This document shows positions 17,785 through 27,100 of a DNA stretch of 38,321 nt, piece after piece (within the stretch, counting starts at the first letter, position 1; every line of letters begins with the position of its first letter). Source of the stretch: Ferrithrix thermotolerans DSM 19514 (lineage in GTDB: Bacteria; Actinomycetota; Acidimicrobiia; Acidimicrobiales; Ilumatobacteraceae). The notes under the pieces are model-generated. The model had not been told where the DNA came from. It saw only the letters and a program-made list of their open reading frames with translations, and did no database searches. The DNA lies in NCBI GenBank assembly GCA_945861025.1, contig CAMASN010000030.1, positions 1 to 38,321 of the forward strand, in the 5' to 3' direction. A program made the translations under genes and the position numbers.

Positions 17785-18717
17785 TCAGCCGCGCAGCGTG
17801 AGGCCGCGCTCGTCGAGCTTCTGCTTGACCTCGTCGAGGCTCTTCTGACCAAAGTTGGTGATGTTCAGAAGGTCGTCTTCGGTCTTGGTGAGAAGCTCGC
17901 CAATGGAATTGATCTGTGCCCGCTTGAGGCAGTTACGGGGGCGCTCAGACAGATCGAGGTCTTCGATCGGCAAGTCGAGGTCTGGCGATGAAGCGCTGCT
18001 TGCAGCAACTTCGCCAAGCTCGAGACCCTGTGGCTCATCGCTGAGGTTGGCCACAAGATCGACCAACGAACGCAAGGTTGCGCCGGCCGAGGCAAGTGCT
18101 TCGCGAGGGGTGATCGAGCCATCGGTCTCGATGTCGAGAACCAAACGATCGTAGTTCGTGCTCTGCTCGACGCGAGTCGGCTCGACTTCGAACATCACGC
18201 GACGCACTGGCGAGAAGATCGCGTCGATCGGGATCACACCAATGGTGCGGCTCTCGTTTTCGCGATGGCTCGACAGGTAACCACGACCACGCTCGACGGT
18301 GAGGTCGATAGCAAGACGGCCCTTGGTGTTGAGCGACGCAATGTGCAACTCGGTGTTGAGGATCTCAACATCGCTTGAACACTTGATGTCGGCTGCGGTG
18401 ACCTCGGCTGCGCCACGAATGTCGAGACGAATCACGACGGCTTCGTCGCTCAAGCTCGTGAGCACGATGTCTTTGAGGTTCAAGATGATGTCGGTGATGT
18501 CTTCGCTGATACCAGTGATGGTGTCGAATTCGTGCAAAGCATCGTCGAATCGAACGGCCGTGATAGCTGCGCCCGGGATGGACGACAACAAAGTACGACG
18601 CAATGAGTTACCAATCGTGTGGCCGAAGCCAGGCTCGAGTGGACCAATGAAGAATCGTTGGCGGTTGTTGGTTTCTTCGCCGATTGCCTCGACGGTGGGG
18701 CGCTGAATGACGAGCAT
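17785..18717 (-). CDS. rpoA: DNA-directed RNA polymerase subunit alpha
   Basis: Assembly platform of RNA polymerase and contact point for UP elements and activators. The 310-residue protein has the N-terminal dimerisation domain (about 1-230), with EPGFGHTIGNSLRRTLLSSIPGA-type helix 1 and FSPVRRVMFEVEPTRVE. An acidic linker rich in Ser/Asp/Leu follows. The helix-hairpin-helix C-terminal domain has NCLKRAQINSIGELLTKTE and LLNITNFGQKSLDEVKQKL. It lies between rpsD and rplQ. Confidence 0.98.
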   Translation of the reverse strand: MLVIQRPTVEAIGEETNNRQRFFIGPLEPGFGHTIGNSLRRTLLSSIPGAAITAVRFDDALHEFDTITGISEDITDIILNLKDIVLTSLSDEAVVIRLDIRGAAEVTAADIKCSSDVEILNTELHIASLNTKGRLAIDLTVERGRGYLSSHRENESRTIGVIPIDAIFSPVRRVMFEVEPTRVEQSTNYDRLVLDIETDGSITPREALASAGATLRSLVDLVANLSDEPQGLELGEVAASSASSPDLDLPIEDLDLSERPRNCLKRAQINSIGELLTKTEDDLLNITNFGQKSLDEVKQKLDERGLTLRG

Positions 18718-18747
18718 GAAAGTCGCCTGAGTCCTTTCGGGGTTCGG

Positions 18748-19365
18748 TTACTTTGAGTACAGCTCAACGATGAGCTGTTCGCGGACGGGCACATCGATGT
18801 GCTCGCGTTGGGGCAGTTCACGAACTGTGACTTGCTTGCCCTCGTCGCCCTTTTCGAGCCACCCGACGGTGACGCGATCGAGTGTGTCGAGATTGTGTTG
18901 CACGATGATCATGCCGCGGGCCTTCTCGGACAGGCTCACAACATCGCCACGCTTGACGCGGGCGCTAGCGATATCGACGCGCTTGCCGTTGACCAAGATC
19001 TTGCCGTGGCTCACGAACTGGCGAGCCTGCGGACGGGTCTCGGCCCAGCCCGCGCGGTACACCACGTTGTCGAGGCGCTGCTCAAGCAAACGCAACAGGT
19101 TCTCACCGGTTGGGCCTTGCAGACGGTTGGCCTCTTCGTAGGTGCGACGGAACTGACGCTCGAGCACTCCGTAGATGAACTTGGCCTTCTGCTTCTCCTG
19201 CAACTGAGCGAGGTATTCGCTGCCGGCATTGCGACGGCGGGTACGGCCGTGCTGACCTGGTGGGAAAGGACGACGCTCAAGCGCCTTGCGGCCCTTTTCG
19301 TTCTCGAAGATGTTGGTCGCTAGGCGGCGCGAGATGCGCACCTTTGGTCCGGTGTAACGAGCCAT
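18748..19365 (-). CDS. rpsD: 30S ribosomal protein S4
   Basis: Primary 16S rRNA binder that starts 30S assembly. The 205-residue protein starts MARYTGPKVRISRRL and has the S4 RNA-binding domain ETRPQARQFVSHGKILVNGK. It has no N-terminal cysteines, so it is a zinc-free S4. Start at ATG 19365 by family match; the longer frame reads into rpsK. It lies 2 bases after rpsK. Confidence 0.98.
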   Translation of the reverse strand: MARYTGPKVRISRRLATNIFENEKGRKALERRPFPPGQHGRTRRRNAGSEYLAQLQEKQKAKFIYGVLERQFRRTYEEANRLQGPTGENLLRLLEQRLDNVVYRAGWAETRPQARQFVSHGKILVNGKRVDIASARVKRGDVVSLSEKARGMIIVQHNLDTLDRVTVGWLEKGDEGKQVTVRELPQREHIDVPVREQLIVELYSK

Positions 19366-19367
19366 GT

Positions 19368-19766
19368 CTAGTTCCTCTTGCGCTTCGGCTGGCTGCAACC
19401 GTTGTGAGCCAACGGTGTGACATCTTTGATCGAGGTGACCTCGAGGCCAGTGTTCTGAATTGAGCGCACTGCGGTGTCGCGGCCGGAGCCTGGACCCTTC
19501 ACCTGAACTTCGACTCGGCGCAAGCCATGCTCCATTGCGGCGCGGGCTGCCTTGTCGGCTGCCATCTGCGCGGCGAATGGTGTGCTCTTGCGCGAACCCT
19601 TGAAGCCAACTGCGCCCGACGACGCCCAGGAAATGACGTTGCCCTGGGTGTCAGTGATGCTGACGATGGTGTTGTTGAACGAGCTCTTGATGTGCACGAC
19701 ACCGACAGTGACGTTCTTGCGTTCGCGCTTGCGGGGACGCCGTCCCCCTGGCTTTGGCTTTGCCAT
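19368..19766 (-). CDS. rpsK: 30S ribosomal protein S11
   Basis: Platform protein of the 30S subunit. The 132-residue protein shows [39 protein letters not shown] and the end [16 protein letters not shown] (canonical PHNGCRPPKRRRV-like). It has a basic N-terminal tail typical of the family. It sits 2 bases after rpsM and 2 bases before rpsD. Confidence 0.98.
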   Translation of the reverse strand: MAKPKPGGRRPRKRERKNVTVGVVHIKSSFNNTIVSITDTQGNVISWASSGAVGFKGSRKSTPFAAQMAADKAARAAMEHGLRRVEVQVKGPGSGRDTAVRSIQNTGLEVTSIKDVTPLAHNGCSQPKRKRN

Positions 19767-19768
19767 CG

Positions 19769-20146
19769 CTACTTCCTCACGGCCTTCTTCTTGTTGGCAA
19801 CGGTCTTCTTCGGGCCCTTACGGGTGCGAGCGTTGGTGTGGGTGCGCTGGCCACGAACAGGAAGGCCTTTGCGGTGGCGGATGCCTTGGAGGCAACCGAT
19901 TTCGATCTTGCGCTTGATGTCGCGCTGCACTTCGCGACGAAGGTCGCCTTCGACCGTGAGCTTTTCGATCTCGGCACGGATGCGGTTCACCTCGTCTTCG
20001 GTGAGGCTGCGTACGCGGGTGTTTGGATCAAGGGCCGCGTCGACACAGATCTTCTGTGCGGTTGGCTTACCGATTCCATAGATGTAGGTAAGGGCGATTT
20101 CCAGCCGCTTTTCGCGGGGAATGTCGACACCAGATATACGAGCCAT
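19769..20146 (-). CDS. rpsM: 30S ribosomal protein S13
   Basis: Head protein that bridges to the 50S subunit and P-site tRNA. The 125-residue protein has [51 protein letters not shown] and a lysine-rich tail. It follows rpmJ by 16 bases, the usual infA-rpmJ-rpsM order. Confidence 0.98.
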   Translation of the reverse strand: MARISGVDIPREKRLEIALTYIYGIGKPTAQKICVDAALDPNTRVRSLTEDEVNRIRAEIEKLTVEGDLRREVQRDIKRKIEIGCLQGIRHRKGLPVRGQRTHTNARTRKGPKKTVANKKKAVRK

Positions 20147-20162
20147 CGTTGTTTCCTATTCC

Positions 20163-20276
20163 TCAGCCCTGGCGCTGCTTGTGACGTGGGTTTTCGCAGA
20201 TCACCATGACGCGACCGTGCCGGCGGATGACCTTGCACTTCTCGCAAATTTTCTTGACACTCGGTCGGACCTTCAT
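20163..20276 (-). CDS. rpmJ: 50S ribosomal protein L36
   Basis: Smallest large-subunit protein, 37 residues: it opens [20 protein letters not shown] and closes [14 protein letters not shown]. Zinc ligands Cys11, Cys14, Cys27 and His32 are all present, so this is the zinc-binding form. It begins 9 bases after infA. Length and every landmark fit the family. Confidence 0.97.
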   Translation of the reverse strand: MKVRPSVKKICEKCKVIRRHGRVMVICENPRHKQRQG

Positions 20277-20285
20277 GGGGTGCCT

Positions 20286-20510
20286 TTACTTGTAGCGGTA
20301 CGTAATTCGACCCCGGGTGAGGTCGTAGGGGGTGAGCTCTACCTGAACCTTGTCGCCAGGCAGAATGCGGATGTAGTGCATGCGCATCTTTCCGGAGATA
20401 TGAGCCAAGACTTTGTGGCTATTTTCGAGTTCGACTCGGAACATGGCGTTCGGAAGCGACTCGACAATGGTGCCTTCAAGCACAATGGCATCTTCTTTAG
20501 GCTTGGCCAG
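20286..20510 (-). CDS. infA: Translation initiation factor IF-1 (probable CTG start)
   Basis: OB-fold factor that binds the 30S A site during initiation. [46 protein letters not shown] and [17 protein letters not shown] match IF-1 throughout. No ATG lies near the expected start. CTG at 20510, read as fMet, gives 74 residues beginning MAKPKEDA, the standard length, and has GAGGAGG five bases upstream. The alternative is TTG at 20537 (83 residues), with a weak ribosome-binding site and a nine-residue extension (MSAAVEEAT) lacking family resemblance. Product identity is certain; the start is about 60:40 in favour of CTG. Confidence 0.95.
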   Translation of the reverse strand: MAKPKEDAIVLEGTIVESLPNAMFRVELENSHKVLAHISGKMRMHYIRILPGDKVQVELTPYDLTRGRITYRYK

Positions 20511-20522
20511 GGTGGCCTCCTC
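20508..20522 (-). promoter_or_regulatory. Strong Shine-Dalgarno and CTG start of infA
   Basis: On the minus strand GAGGAGG (20522-20516), then CCACC, then CTG (20510-20508). A full anti-16S match at this spacing inside what would otherwise be coding sequence of a TTG-started infA argues that ribosomes start at CTG. Confidence 0.6.
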
Positions 20523-20589
20523 AACAGCGGCGGACAAAAGGCTCTCGCGAGGGCTGCGTGCGCGCAGACTTCGTTAGGGCCGAGTGGCA

Positions 20590-20618
20590 ATGCTATCGGC
20601 AACGATTCCGAACGCCAA
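20590..20618 (-). promoter_or_regulatory. Candidate infA promoter
   Basis: TTGGCG (20618-20613) and TAGCAT (20595-20590) on the minus strand are 17 bases apart, each with four of six matches to sigma-70 boxes. A second -10-like TATAAC lies at 20686-20681 with no clear -35. Both are in the 231-base region between map and the CTG of infA, the largest break inside the superoperon after rplC. Pattern evidence only. Confidence 0.3.
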
Positions 20619-20741
20619 GCGTCAGCCGACAGTTCTGGGAGAGAAATCGTCGCAAATCCGCTGCTGGCGGTCGCAGATCTGTTATACGAGCACGCGACAC
20701 CCCCATTACAGCGAGCTGACCTGCACCTTTAGATGTCATGG

Positions 20742-21509
20742 TCACGCCCGAGTAAGTATCTCGGGCCCATGCGGCCCAACAAGAATTGTGTGCTCGGCGT
20801 GTGCCGCAAGCGATCCGTCGGCGGTGACGATGGTCCAACCGTCGGAAAGCTCGTAGACATCGTCGTCGCCACTCGCAATGAGCATGGGCTCCACGGCCAA
20901 AACCACCCCCGACTCGAGCAGCGGTCCTTTACCGTGACGTCCGCGGTTTTCGACGTCGGGCTCCTCGTGCATTGCTTGTCCGATGCCGTGTCCGCAGTAG
21001 TCGTGCGGGCTGCCGTATCCGGCGAGCGACACCACTGCATCGATAGCTGCGCCAATATCACCAAGATGTCCGCCCGGGACCATCGCTGCGATGCCGGCTG
21101 CGAGGGCTCGATCGGCGGTATCGATCAGCAACTGAGCGGCAGCCGACCCGCTTCCGACGAGCATTGAGAACGCAGCATCTCCGTGCCAACCGTGCACGAT
21201 TGCTCCACAGTCGATGGACAACAGGTCACCTTCGTCGAGAACACGCTCGCTGGGAATGCCATGGATTACTTCGTCGTTGACCGACGCACAAATGACCCCA
21301 CTAAAGCCACGATGCCCCAAGAAATTCGAAGCTGCTTGGCGGCGTCGCAGTACCTCGCGGGCGACTGCGTCAAGATCGAGTGTGGTCACGCCGGGCCGCA
21401 CTGCTTGACGGATTGCTTCGTGCATCTCGGCCACTACTCGACCAGCGGCACGCATGTGCTTAATCTCTTCAAGACTCCGGCGAGGAAGCCCTGCCTTTCG
21501 GCGGCGCAT
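20742..21509 (-). CDS. map: Methionine aminopeptidase, type I
   Basis: Removes the initiator methionine from nascent proteins. The 255-residue pita-bread-fold protein has all five metal ligands: Asp100 (SIDCGA), Asp111 (GWHGDAA), His174 (YCGHGIG), Glu207 (LAVEPML) and Glu239 (AEHTIL), plus His83 in VIHGIP. It has no N-terminal zinc-finger extension. Its ATG shares one base with the adk stop (TAATG). The secY-adk-map-infA order is typical of high-GC Gram-positives. Confidence 0.97.
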   Translation of the reverse strand: MRRRKAGLPRRSLEEIKHMRAAGRVVAEMHEAIRQAVRPGVTTLDLDAVAREVLRRRQAASNFLGHRGFSGVICASVNDEVIHGIPSERVLDEGDLLSIDCGAIVHGWHGDAAFSMLVGSGSAAAQLLIDTADRALAAGIAAMVPGGHLGDIGAAIDAVVSLAGYGSPHDYCGHGIGQAMHEEPDVENRGRHGKGPLLESGVVLAVEPMLIASGDDDVYELSDGWTIVTADGSLAAHAEHTILVGPHGPEILTRA

Positions 21510-22171
21510 TACTTGCGCCGACTGGCTTCGACCGCTGCGGTGAGCCGGGCGAAGACCTCGTCGGGGCTGGCGACGCCATCGACAACCGTGAGCCGACCAG
21601 TTGCTTGGTAGTAGTTGATCAACGGCGATGTTTGCTGCTCATAGAGGTCGAGTCGGTTGTTGATTGCGTCGGGGGTGTCGTCGGCGCGATACATCACGTC
21701 GCCGCCACACACCTCGCAAATCCATGGTTGACGCTCGTTGCCACTGGCCACATAATTCGTGCCGCAGTCACGACACACGCGCCTCGCCGAGAGGCGCTCG
21801 AGCACCAAACTTCGGGGCACGTCGAGGTCGATGACAGCGTCGAGTGGACGCTCGCCAGTCACCAGATCGAGGGCCTCTGCTTGGCCAACGGTGCGTGGGA
21901 ATCCGTCGAGGATGTAGCCGCGGGTGCGGGCGTCGTCGCTGCTGAGTCGTTCGCTGACAATGCCGACCATGGTGCTGTCGCCGACGAGTCCACCAGAATC
22001 CATGACTTCTTTAGCGGCCTGCCCGAGCGGAGTTCCCTCACGAACGGCAGCGCGCAGCATGTCTCCAGTGGAGATATGCGGTACAACAAAGTGTCGCGAC
22101 AAACGTACGCATTGCGTACCTTTCCCCGCACCCTGCCTACCGAGGATGATGAGCCGAGCACCGGGGATCAT
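21509..22171 (-). CDS. adk: Adenylate kinase (zinc-LID form)
   Basis: Interconverts ATP + AMP and 2 ADP. The 220-residue protein has the P-loop GRQGAGKGT (11-19), AMP-site ISTGDMLRAAV, and GYILDGFPRTVGQAEAL. Its long LID domain has four cysteines (Cys133, 136, 152, 155) that fit a structural zinc site. Many actinobacteria have a short, LID-less Adk, so the long zinc form is of note. It begins 7 bases after secY and overlaps map by one base. Confidence 0.97.
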   Translation of the reverse strand: MIPGARLIILGRQGAGKGTQCVRLSRHFVVPHISTGDMLRAAVREGTPLGQAAKEVMDSGGLVGDSTMVGIVSERLSSDDARTRGYILDGFPRTVGQAEALDLVTGERPLDAVIDLDVPRSLVLERLSARRVCRDCGTNYVASGNERQPWICEVCGGDVMYRADDTPDAINNRLDLYEQQTSPLINYYQATGRLTVVDGVASPDEVFARLTAAVEASRRK

Positions 22172-22178
22172 CGTTTGG

Positions 22179-23498
22179 CTACTTCAGGAAGCCCTCGTAG
22201 TTGCGCAGCGTCAACTGACTGTCGATCTGGCGCATGAGTTCAAGGGCAACGCCAACAGCGATCAACACGGTGGTACCGGCGAACGGGAAGTTCTGAACAC
22301 CGAAGATCCACAGCAAGATATATGGCAGCAGCGCAATCGTGGCAACGAACAACGCTCCCGGAAGGGTGATGCGGTTCACGACCTTGCCGAGGTAGCGCTC
22401 GGTCTGTGGTCCGGGGCGAATACCGGGAATGAAGCCACCCTGCTTACGAATCTGATCAGCCTGACGAATTGGGTCGAAGGCGATCGAGTTGTAGAAATAA
22501 GCAAACGCAACGATGAGCACGGCGAGGATTACTGCGTGCAACACGTTCTGAGTGTTCACGATGTAGCGGTTCACAAAGTCGGTAATACTGCCACGCCAGC
22601 CCTCGGCTGAACCAAGCACATTGGTGAGCAACACGGGCAAGAGCAAGACCGAACTAGCGAAGATGATCGGCACGACGCCGCTCTGGTTCACCTTGAGCGG
22701 AATGTAGGTGTTCTGGCCGCCATACATGCGGCGCCCAACCTGGCGCTTCGCGAACGAAACGGGGATTCGACGCTGTGCAAGCTCGACTCGCACAACCGCA
22801 AAAACGATGCCAATCACCAAGGCGACGAGCAGAACGAACAACACCTTGCTCTCTTCTTGCCAGATGCGCAAGAAGTTCACCGGCAGGCTGGAAACGACCG
22901 ATGCGAAGATGATCATCGACATACCATTACCAATGCCGCGCTGGCTAATGAGCTCGCCCATCCACATGATGAGAGCGGTACCAGCCACCAAGGACACGAT
23001 AACGAGCAGCGCTCGTGGCATGAACTCAGGCAACAGCTTCACATCGGGGGCGTTACTCGCGGCACCAAAGAATGCGCTGCCTCGACCCTGCCCGAAGATA
23101 AACGTAAGGCCAGCCGCTTGCAGGGTGGCGATAGCAACGCCGAGATAACGCGTGTACTGCGTGATCTTGCGTTGGCCAACTGCACCTTCTTGTTGCAGCT
23201 GCTCGAGCTTGGGAATGACCACGCCCAACACCTGCATGATGATGCTGGCGGTGATGTACGGCATGATGCCCAACGCAAAAATCGAGAAGCTGCTAAAGGC
23301 TCCACCTGAGAACAGGTTCAAGAATCCGAGCGCACCGCCGCCCTCGGCCTGGTCGCGAAGTTGCTGAACTGCTAACTGATCGACACCTGGCACTTGGATC
23401 GCAACACCGAGGCGATAGAGCCCCACGATGCCGATTGTGAACAGGACCTTGTTTCGCAGATCGGCAACCTTGAAGATGTTCTTCAAGTTTGAAAACAC
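22179..23498 (-). CDS. secY: Preprotein translocase channel subunit SecY
   Basis: Ten-span inner-membrane channel for Sec-dependent export. The 439-residue protein has the start MFSNLKNIFKVADLRNKVLF and plug-region GFLNLFSGGAFSSFSIFALG. IMPYITASIIMQVL and the C-terminal loop ADQIRKQGGFIPGIRPG are also present. Start is GTG 23498, supported by GAGGAG six bases upstream. It follows rplO by 67 bases. Confidence 0.98.
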   Translation of the reverse strand: MFSNLKNIFKVADLRNKVLFTIGIVGLYRLGVAIQVPGVDQLAVQQLRDQAEGGGALGFLNLFSGGAFSSFSIFALGIMPYITASIIMQVLGVVIPKLEQLQQEGAVGQRKITQYTRYLGVAIATLQAAGLTFIFGQGRGSAFFGAASNAPDVKLLPEFMPRALLVIVSLVAGTALIMWMGELISQRGIGNGMSMIIFASVVSSLPVNFLRIWQEESKVLFVLLVALVIGIVFAVVRVELAQRRIPVSFAKRQVGRRMYGGQNTYIPLKVNQSGVVPIIFASSVLLLPVLLTNVLGSAEGWRGSITDFVNRYIVNTQNVLHAVILAVLIVAFAYFYNSIAFDPIRQADQIRKQGGFIPGIRPGPQTERYLGKVVNRITLPGALFVATIALLPYILLWIFGVQNFPFAGTTVLIAVGVALELMRQIDSQLTLRNYEGFLK

Positions 23499-23565
23499 TA
23501 GTAACTCCTCGACGAGACGATGAACAACGACACGCTAGAGCCACGCAGGTGGCCAGAGCGGGCAA

Positions 23566-24057
23566 TCAACGGTTGGTGAACTGGTTGCCGTTGGCCGCTG
23601 GGCGAACCTTGAACGGCATTGGAACGATGGTTACCGTGCCACCGAGGGCGACAATGGCGGCTTCTGCGGACTTCGAGACTGCATGAGCCGTGACATCGAC
23701 CTTTGCGGTGAGCTCTCCATAACCGAGCACCTTGACGTAATCGCCCTTGCGCAACAGGCCGCGAGCAACGAGAATCTCAGGGCTAATTTCGCCGACCTCG
23801 AGCTTCGCAATCGAGTGCAGGTTGACTGCGGTGTACTCGACGCGGAATGGGTTATTGAAGCCCTTGAGCTTTGGCACTCGTTGCTTGAGCGGCATCTGGC
23901 CGCCTTCGAAGCCACGCGCAACCTTGCCGCGACCACGAGACTGCTGGCCCTTGGTACCACGGCCTGCGGTCTTGCCGCCCTTGCCGCCGATACCACGACC
24001 GACTCGTTGTCCGGCTTTGTTGGCGCCAGGCGCCGGTGAAAGTTCGTCTACGCGCAT
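23566..24057 (-). CDS. rplO: 50S ribosomal protein L15
   Basis: Late-assembly 50S protein. The 163-residue protein has MRVDELSPAPGANKAGQRVG, the glycine-rich GRGIGGKGGKTAGRGTKGQ and FEGGQMPLKQRVPKLKGF, as in the family. The C-terminal domain carries VTAHAVSKSAEAAIVALGG. It follows rpmD by 33 bases and precedes secY. Confidence 0.97.
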   Translation of the reverse strand: MRVDELSPAPGANKAGQRVGRGIGGKGGKTAGRGTKGQQSRGRGKVARGFEGGQMPLKQRVPKLKGFNNPFRVEYTAVNLHSIAKLEVGEISPEILVARGLLRKGDYVKVLGYGELTAKVDVTAHAVSKSAEAAIVALGGTVTIVPMPFKVRPAANGNQFTNR

Positions 24058-24090
24058 TGTGTTGCTCTTTCGAATCCGTTACCGAACGCC

Positions 24091-24285
24091 TCAGGCGTCG
24101 GTGCTTTCCTCAACCGAAATAAGGTGAGGTACCCGTGCGATCATTCCCCGAATTTCGGGGCGATCGGGCAGGGTGTTGGTGTCACCAATCTTCTTCAAAC
24201 CAAGGGCGCGCAGCGTGCCGCGACTCTTTGGCTTTGCGCCGATGCTTGAACGCACCAGCTTTACGAACAATGTCTTTTCGCTCAT
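24091..24285 (-). CDS. rpmD: 50S ribosomal protein L30
   Basis: Small 50S protein of 64 residues: [35 protein letters not shown] and [11 protein letters not shown] all fit L30. The ATG overlaps the rpsE stop (ATGA). The last few residues (SVEESTDA) are an acidic extension. Confidence 0.95.
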   Translation of the reverse strand: MSEKTLFVKLVRSSIGAKPKSRGTLRALGLKKIGDTNTLPDRPEIRGMIARVPHLISVEESTDA

Positions 24286-24878
24286 GAGTGAGTTTCTCCT
24301 GCAGCCATCGACTTCTGACGGTCGTTGTATGCCTTGAGAAGACCCTTCGGCACGAACTCATCGGCGTTCAAGCCGCGACGCTTGGCCACTTCATCGGGGC
24401 GCTGCAACGACTGCAGACCCTGAATCGTGGCGCGAGCCACGTTGATGGCGTTCGCTGAACCGAGCGACTTACACAAAATGTCGTGCACGCCTGCCTCTTC
24501 AAGAATGACTCGAGCTGCACCGCCGGCGATAACGCCAGTACCGGGAGCAGCTGGCTTCATCAACACTCGACCCGCGCCGGTGATACCGAGCACTGGGTGA
24601 ATGATGGTGCTGCCTGCAAGAGCTACATCGAACAAGCTCTTCTTGGCTTCTTCGGTGCCCTTCTGGATTGCGAGAGGCACTTCTTTCGCCTTGCCATAGC
24701 CGAGACCGACGCGACCGTTGCCATCGCCAACCACTACAAGAGCGGTGAACGAGAAACGACGGCCACCCTTGACGACCTTGGCGACTCGGTTAATCGCAAT
24801 CACTCGCGACTCACGGAGGCCACCTGGTTCGGGTGGGGCTGCGTTTGGATTGTTGTTGCTATACGACGGACCAGCCAT
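24282..24878 (-). CDS. rpsE: 30S ribosomal protein S5
   Basis: 30S protein involved in decoding accuracy. The 198-residue protein has [20 protein letters not shown] (double-stranded RNA-binding domain), [20 protein letters not shown] and the C-terminal domain [20 protein letters not shown] with [19 protein letters not shown]. An N-terminal Asn/Pro-rich stretch of about 20 residues is disordered-looking. It shares one base with the rplR stop. Confidence 0.97.
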   Translation of the reverse strand: MAGPSYSNNNPNAAPPEPGGLRESRVIAINRVAKVVKGGRRFSFTALVVVGDGNGRVGLGYGKAKEVPLAIQKGTEEAKKSLFDVALAGSTIIHPVLGITGAGRVLMKPAAPGTGVIAGGAARVILEEAGVHDILCKSLGSANAINVARATIQGLQSLQRPDEVAKRRGLNADEFVPKGLLKAYNDRQKSMAAGETHS

Positions 24879-25249
24879 CAGAACTCCAGACCTGCTTCAC
24901 GAGCGGCATCGGCTGCCGCGGCGACCCGACCGTGGTAGGCAAAGCCACCACGATCGAACACTACTTTTTCAATGCCAACCGCTTTGGCGCGCTCGGCAAC
25001 GAGTTGGCCCATGCGCGTAGCGGCGGCAACGCTGCTGCCATTGCCATCGGCGGCACGCTCGGTTGGCTCGTTGGTTGACGCTGCAGCCAGCGTGCGGCCG
25101 GCCTCGTCGTCGATCAACTGCAACACGAGATGCTTGTTGGAACGAAACACTGCCAAGCGCGGACGCGCAGCGGTGCCGTGGATCTTCTTGCGCACGCGTC
25201 CGTGACGACGGATACGTGATTCGCGACGAACTTTTGAGTTATCACTCAT
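24878..25249 (-). CDS. rplR: 50S ribosomal protein L18
   Basis: Binds 5S rRNA with L5 and L25. The 123-residue protein has [60 protein letters not shown] and [20 protein letters not shown]. It follows rplF by 20 bases and overlaps rpsE by one base. Confidence 0.97.
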   Translation of the reverse strand: MSDNSKVRRESRIRRHGRVRKKIHGTAARPRLAVFRSNKHLVLQLIDDEAGRTLAAASTNEPTERAADGNGSSVAAATRMGQLVAERAKAVGIEKVVFDRGGFAYHGRVAAAADAAREAGLEF

Positions 25250-25269
25250 GGTTTTGCCCTCCTTGGGTC

Positions 25270-25812
25270 TTACTTCTTGCCGGTCTTGCCGGCCTTACGT
25301 AGGACCTTCTCACCGAGATAGCGCACACCCTTACCCTTGTAGGGTTCTGGCTTGCGGATGCTACGAATGTTGGCGGCCACTTGGCCAACAACTTCTTTGT
25401 CAATACCTTTGACGATGACTCGTGTCGGCACCGGAACTTCAAACGTGATGCCCTCAGGGGCGGTCACGATGACCGGATGGCTGAATCCGAGCGATAGACG
25501 AAGTGAAGTAGGAGTCTGAGCCTCGGCGCGATAACCCACGCCGATGATCTCAAGTTCCTTGGTGAATCCGGTTGTTACGCCGACCACCATGTTGTTCACA
25601 AGGGTGCGGGTGAGGCCATGCAACGAGCGATTATCGCGCTCGTCATTTGGACGCTCTACCAACAAGTTGGCTTCGTCACGGCGAACCGTGATGGCGCCGG
25701 GTACTCCGAAAGACAACGTGCCTTTTGGTCCGGTGACCGTGACGGTTCCCTGCACGAGTGTCACGTCGACACCCGCTGGAACGTTGATTGGGGCTTGTCC
25801 GATACGGCTCAT
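25270..25812 (-). CDS. rplF: 50S ribosomal protein L6
   Basis: Two-domain 50S protein near the factor-binding site. The 180-residue protein starts [19 protein letters not shown] and has [44 protein letters not shown] and the C-terminal signature [17 protein letters not shown]. Start at ATG 25812 by family match; the longer frame runs into rpsH. Confidence 0.97.
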   Translation of the reverse strand: MSRIGQAPINVPAGVDVTLVQGTVTVTGPKGTLSFGVPGAITVRRDEANLLVERPNDERDNRSLHGLTRTLVNNMVVGVTTGFTKELEIIGVGYRAEAQTPTSLRLSLGFSHPVIVTAPEGITFEVPVPTRVIVKGIDKEVVGQVAANIRSIRKPEPYKGKGVRYLGEKVLRKAGKTGKK

Positions 25813-25825
25813 GTGAGTTCCTCGA

Positions 25826-26227
25826 TCACCAGACGTAGCACAGGACTTCGCCGCCCATGTTGCGCTTGCGCGCTTCACGGTCGCTCATCAGTCCAGAACT
25901 GGTGGATAGGACGGCCACGCCGAGACCGCCGAGCACGCGAGGTACTGCGGTTGCCTTGCGATACACGCGAAGGCCTGGCGTGGACACTCGCTTGATACCG
26001 CTGATGGTGCGGGCCCGCTCGTGTGAATACTTCATGTGCACAGTCAGTACGTCGCCGGGGCCCTTCATAGCCGGAGCAACGGTGAACCCTGCGATGTAAC
26101 CCTCTGATTGAAGGATCTTCGCGAGAGCAACCTTTTGCTTCGACGATGGCATTGGGACCTCATCATGCATCGCCGTGTTGGCGTTGCGGATACGGGTCAG
26201 CATGTCTGCGATGGGATCAGTCAACAT
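25826..26227 (-). CDS. rpsH: 30S ribosomal protein S8
   Basis: Central-domain 16S rRNA binder and, in E. coli, the translational repressor of the spc operon. The 133-residue protein has [36 protein letters not shown] and the C-terminal [20 protein letters not shown] followed by GGEVLCYVW. It begins 9 bases after rpsN. Confidence 0.97.
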   Translation of the reverse strand: MLTDPIADMLTRIRNANTAMHDEVPMPSSKQKVALAKILQSEGYIAGFTVAPAMKGPGDVLTVHMKYSHERARTISGIKRVSTPGLRVYRKATAVPRVLGGLGVAVLSTSSGLMSDREARKRNMGGEVLCYVW

Positions 26228-26236
26228 AGTTGCCCC

Positions 26237-26422
26237 TCACCAGCTCGCCTTGGTCACGCCCGGAACTTCACCGGCGTGAATCATCTCTCGAAGACACACA
26301 CGGCAAAGGCCGAACTTACGGTAAACGGAGCGCGCCCGCCCGCAGCGGCGACAACGGGTGTAGCCGCGCACTTTGAACTTCGGCGTAGCTGCCGCCTTAT
26401 TGATCTGAGATTTCTTGGCCAT
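26237..26422 (-). CDS. rpsN: 30S ribosomal protein S14, type Z (zinc form)
   Basis: Head protein of the 30S subunit. The 61-residue short form has the zinc ribbon Cys24-x2-Cys27 and Cys40-x2-Cys43 ([20 protein letters not shown] region) and ends [11 protein letters not shown]. It lies 21 bases after rplE in its standard place. It is the zinc-dependent form, not the longer zinc-free paralogue. Confidence 0.97.
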   Translation of the reverse strand: MAKKSQINKAAATPKFKVRGYTRCRRCGRARSVYRKFGLCRVCLREMIHAGEVPGVTKASW

Positions 26423-26443
26423 TGTTCTAGTTGCCTTTCCCGA

Positions 26444-27100
26444 TCACTTCTTCTTCGCTTTGGCAGCCGGCCTGGCTGCCTTACCACCGCGGACCGGGCC
26501 GCGGCGCTTGGTTGCCTTGGGAGGCGCTCCTGCATCGGCGCCCCGCTTAAACGGGAATCCGAACGCATCGAGCAACGCCTTGCCCGCTGCATCAGTGGTT
26601 GCAGTGGTGACGATGGTGATGTCCATCCCGTGAGGGGCGTCGATCTTGTCATAGTCAATTTCTGCGAACACGATCTGATCAGCAAGACCGAAGGTGTAGT
26701 TACCACGGTTATCCCACGAGTACGCAGGAAGGCCACGGAAGTCACGGATACGTGGGATGGCAACTGCGATCAACCGATCGAAGAACTCCCACATGCGGTC
26801 GCCACGAAGCGTGACCTTGCAACCGATTGCCTGGTTCTCACGAAGCTTGAACGCTGCGATCGACTTCTTTGACTTGGTGATGATCGGCTTTTGGCCGGCG
26901 ATCTTGGTCAAGTCGGCGACGGCGCCTTCGAGCAGCGAAGGCTGCTGTGTTGCCCGACCGACGCCCATGTTGATCACGATCTTTTCGAACGTGGGCACCT
27001 GCATCACATTGGTGATTCCGAGCTGCTCCATCAGAGCAGCCTTGACCTCGTCGTTGTACTTCTGCTTGAGGCGAGGTACGTATGCGGTCTCTGTGGTCAT
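26444..27100 (-). CDS. rplE: 50S ribosomal protein L5 with basic C-terminal tail
   Basis: Binds 5S rRNA and contacts P-site tRNA and the S13 bridge. The 218-residue protein has [51 protein letters not shown] and [20 protein letters not shown]. After the normal end (about residue 185) there is a Lys/Arg/Pro/Ala tail of about 33 residues ending PAAKAKKK, not part of the usual L5. It has an ATGA overlap with rplX. Confidence 0.96.
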   Translation of the reverse strand: MTTETAYVPRLKQKYNDEVKAALMEQLGITNVMQVPTFEKIVINMGVGRATQQPSLLEGAVADLTKIAGQKPIITKSKKSIAAFKLRENQAIGCKVTLRGDRMWEFFDRLIAVAIPRIRDFRGLPAYSWDNRGNYTFGLADQIVFAEIDYDKIDAPHGMDITIVTTATTDAAGKALLDAFGFPFKRGADAGAPPKATKRRGPVRGGKAARPAAKAKKK

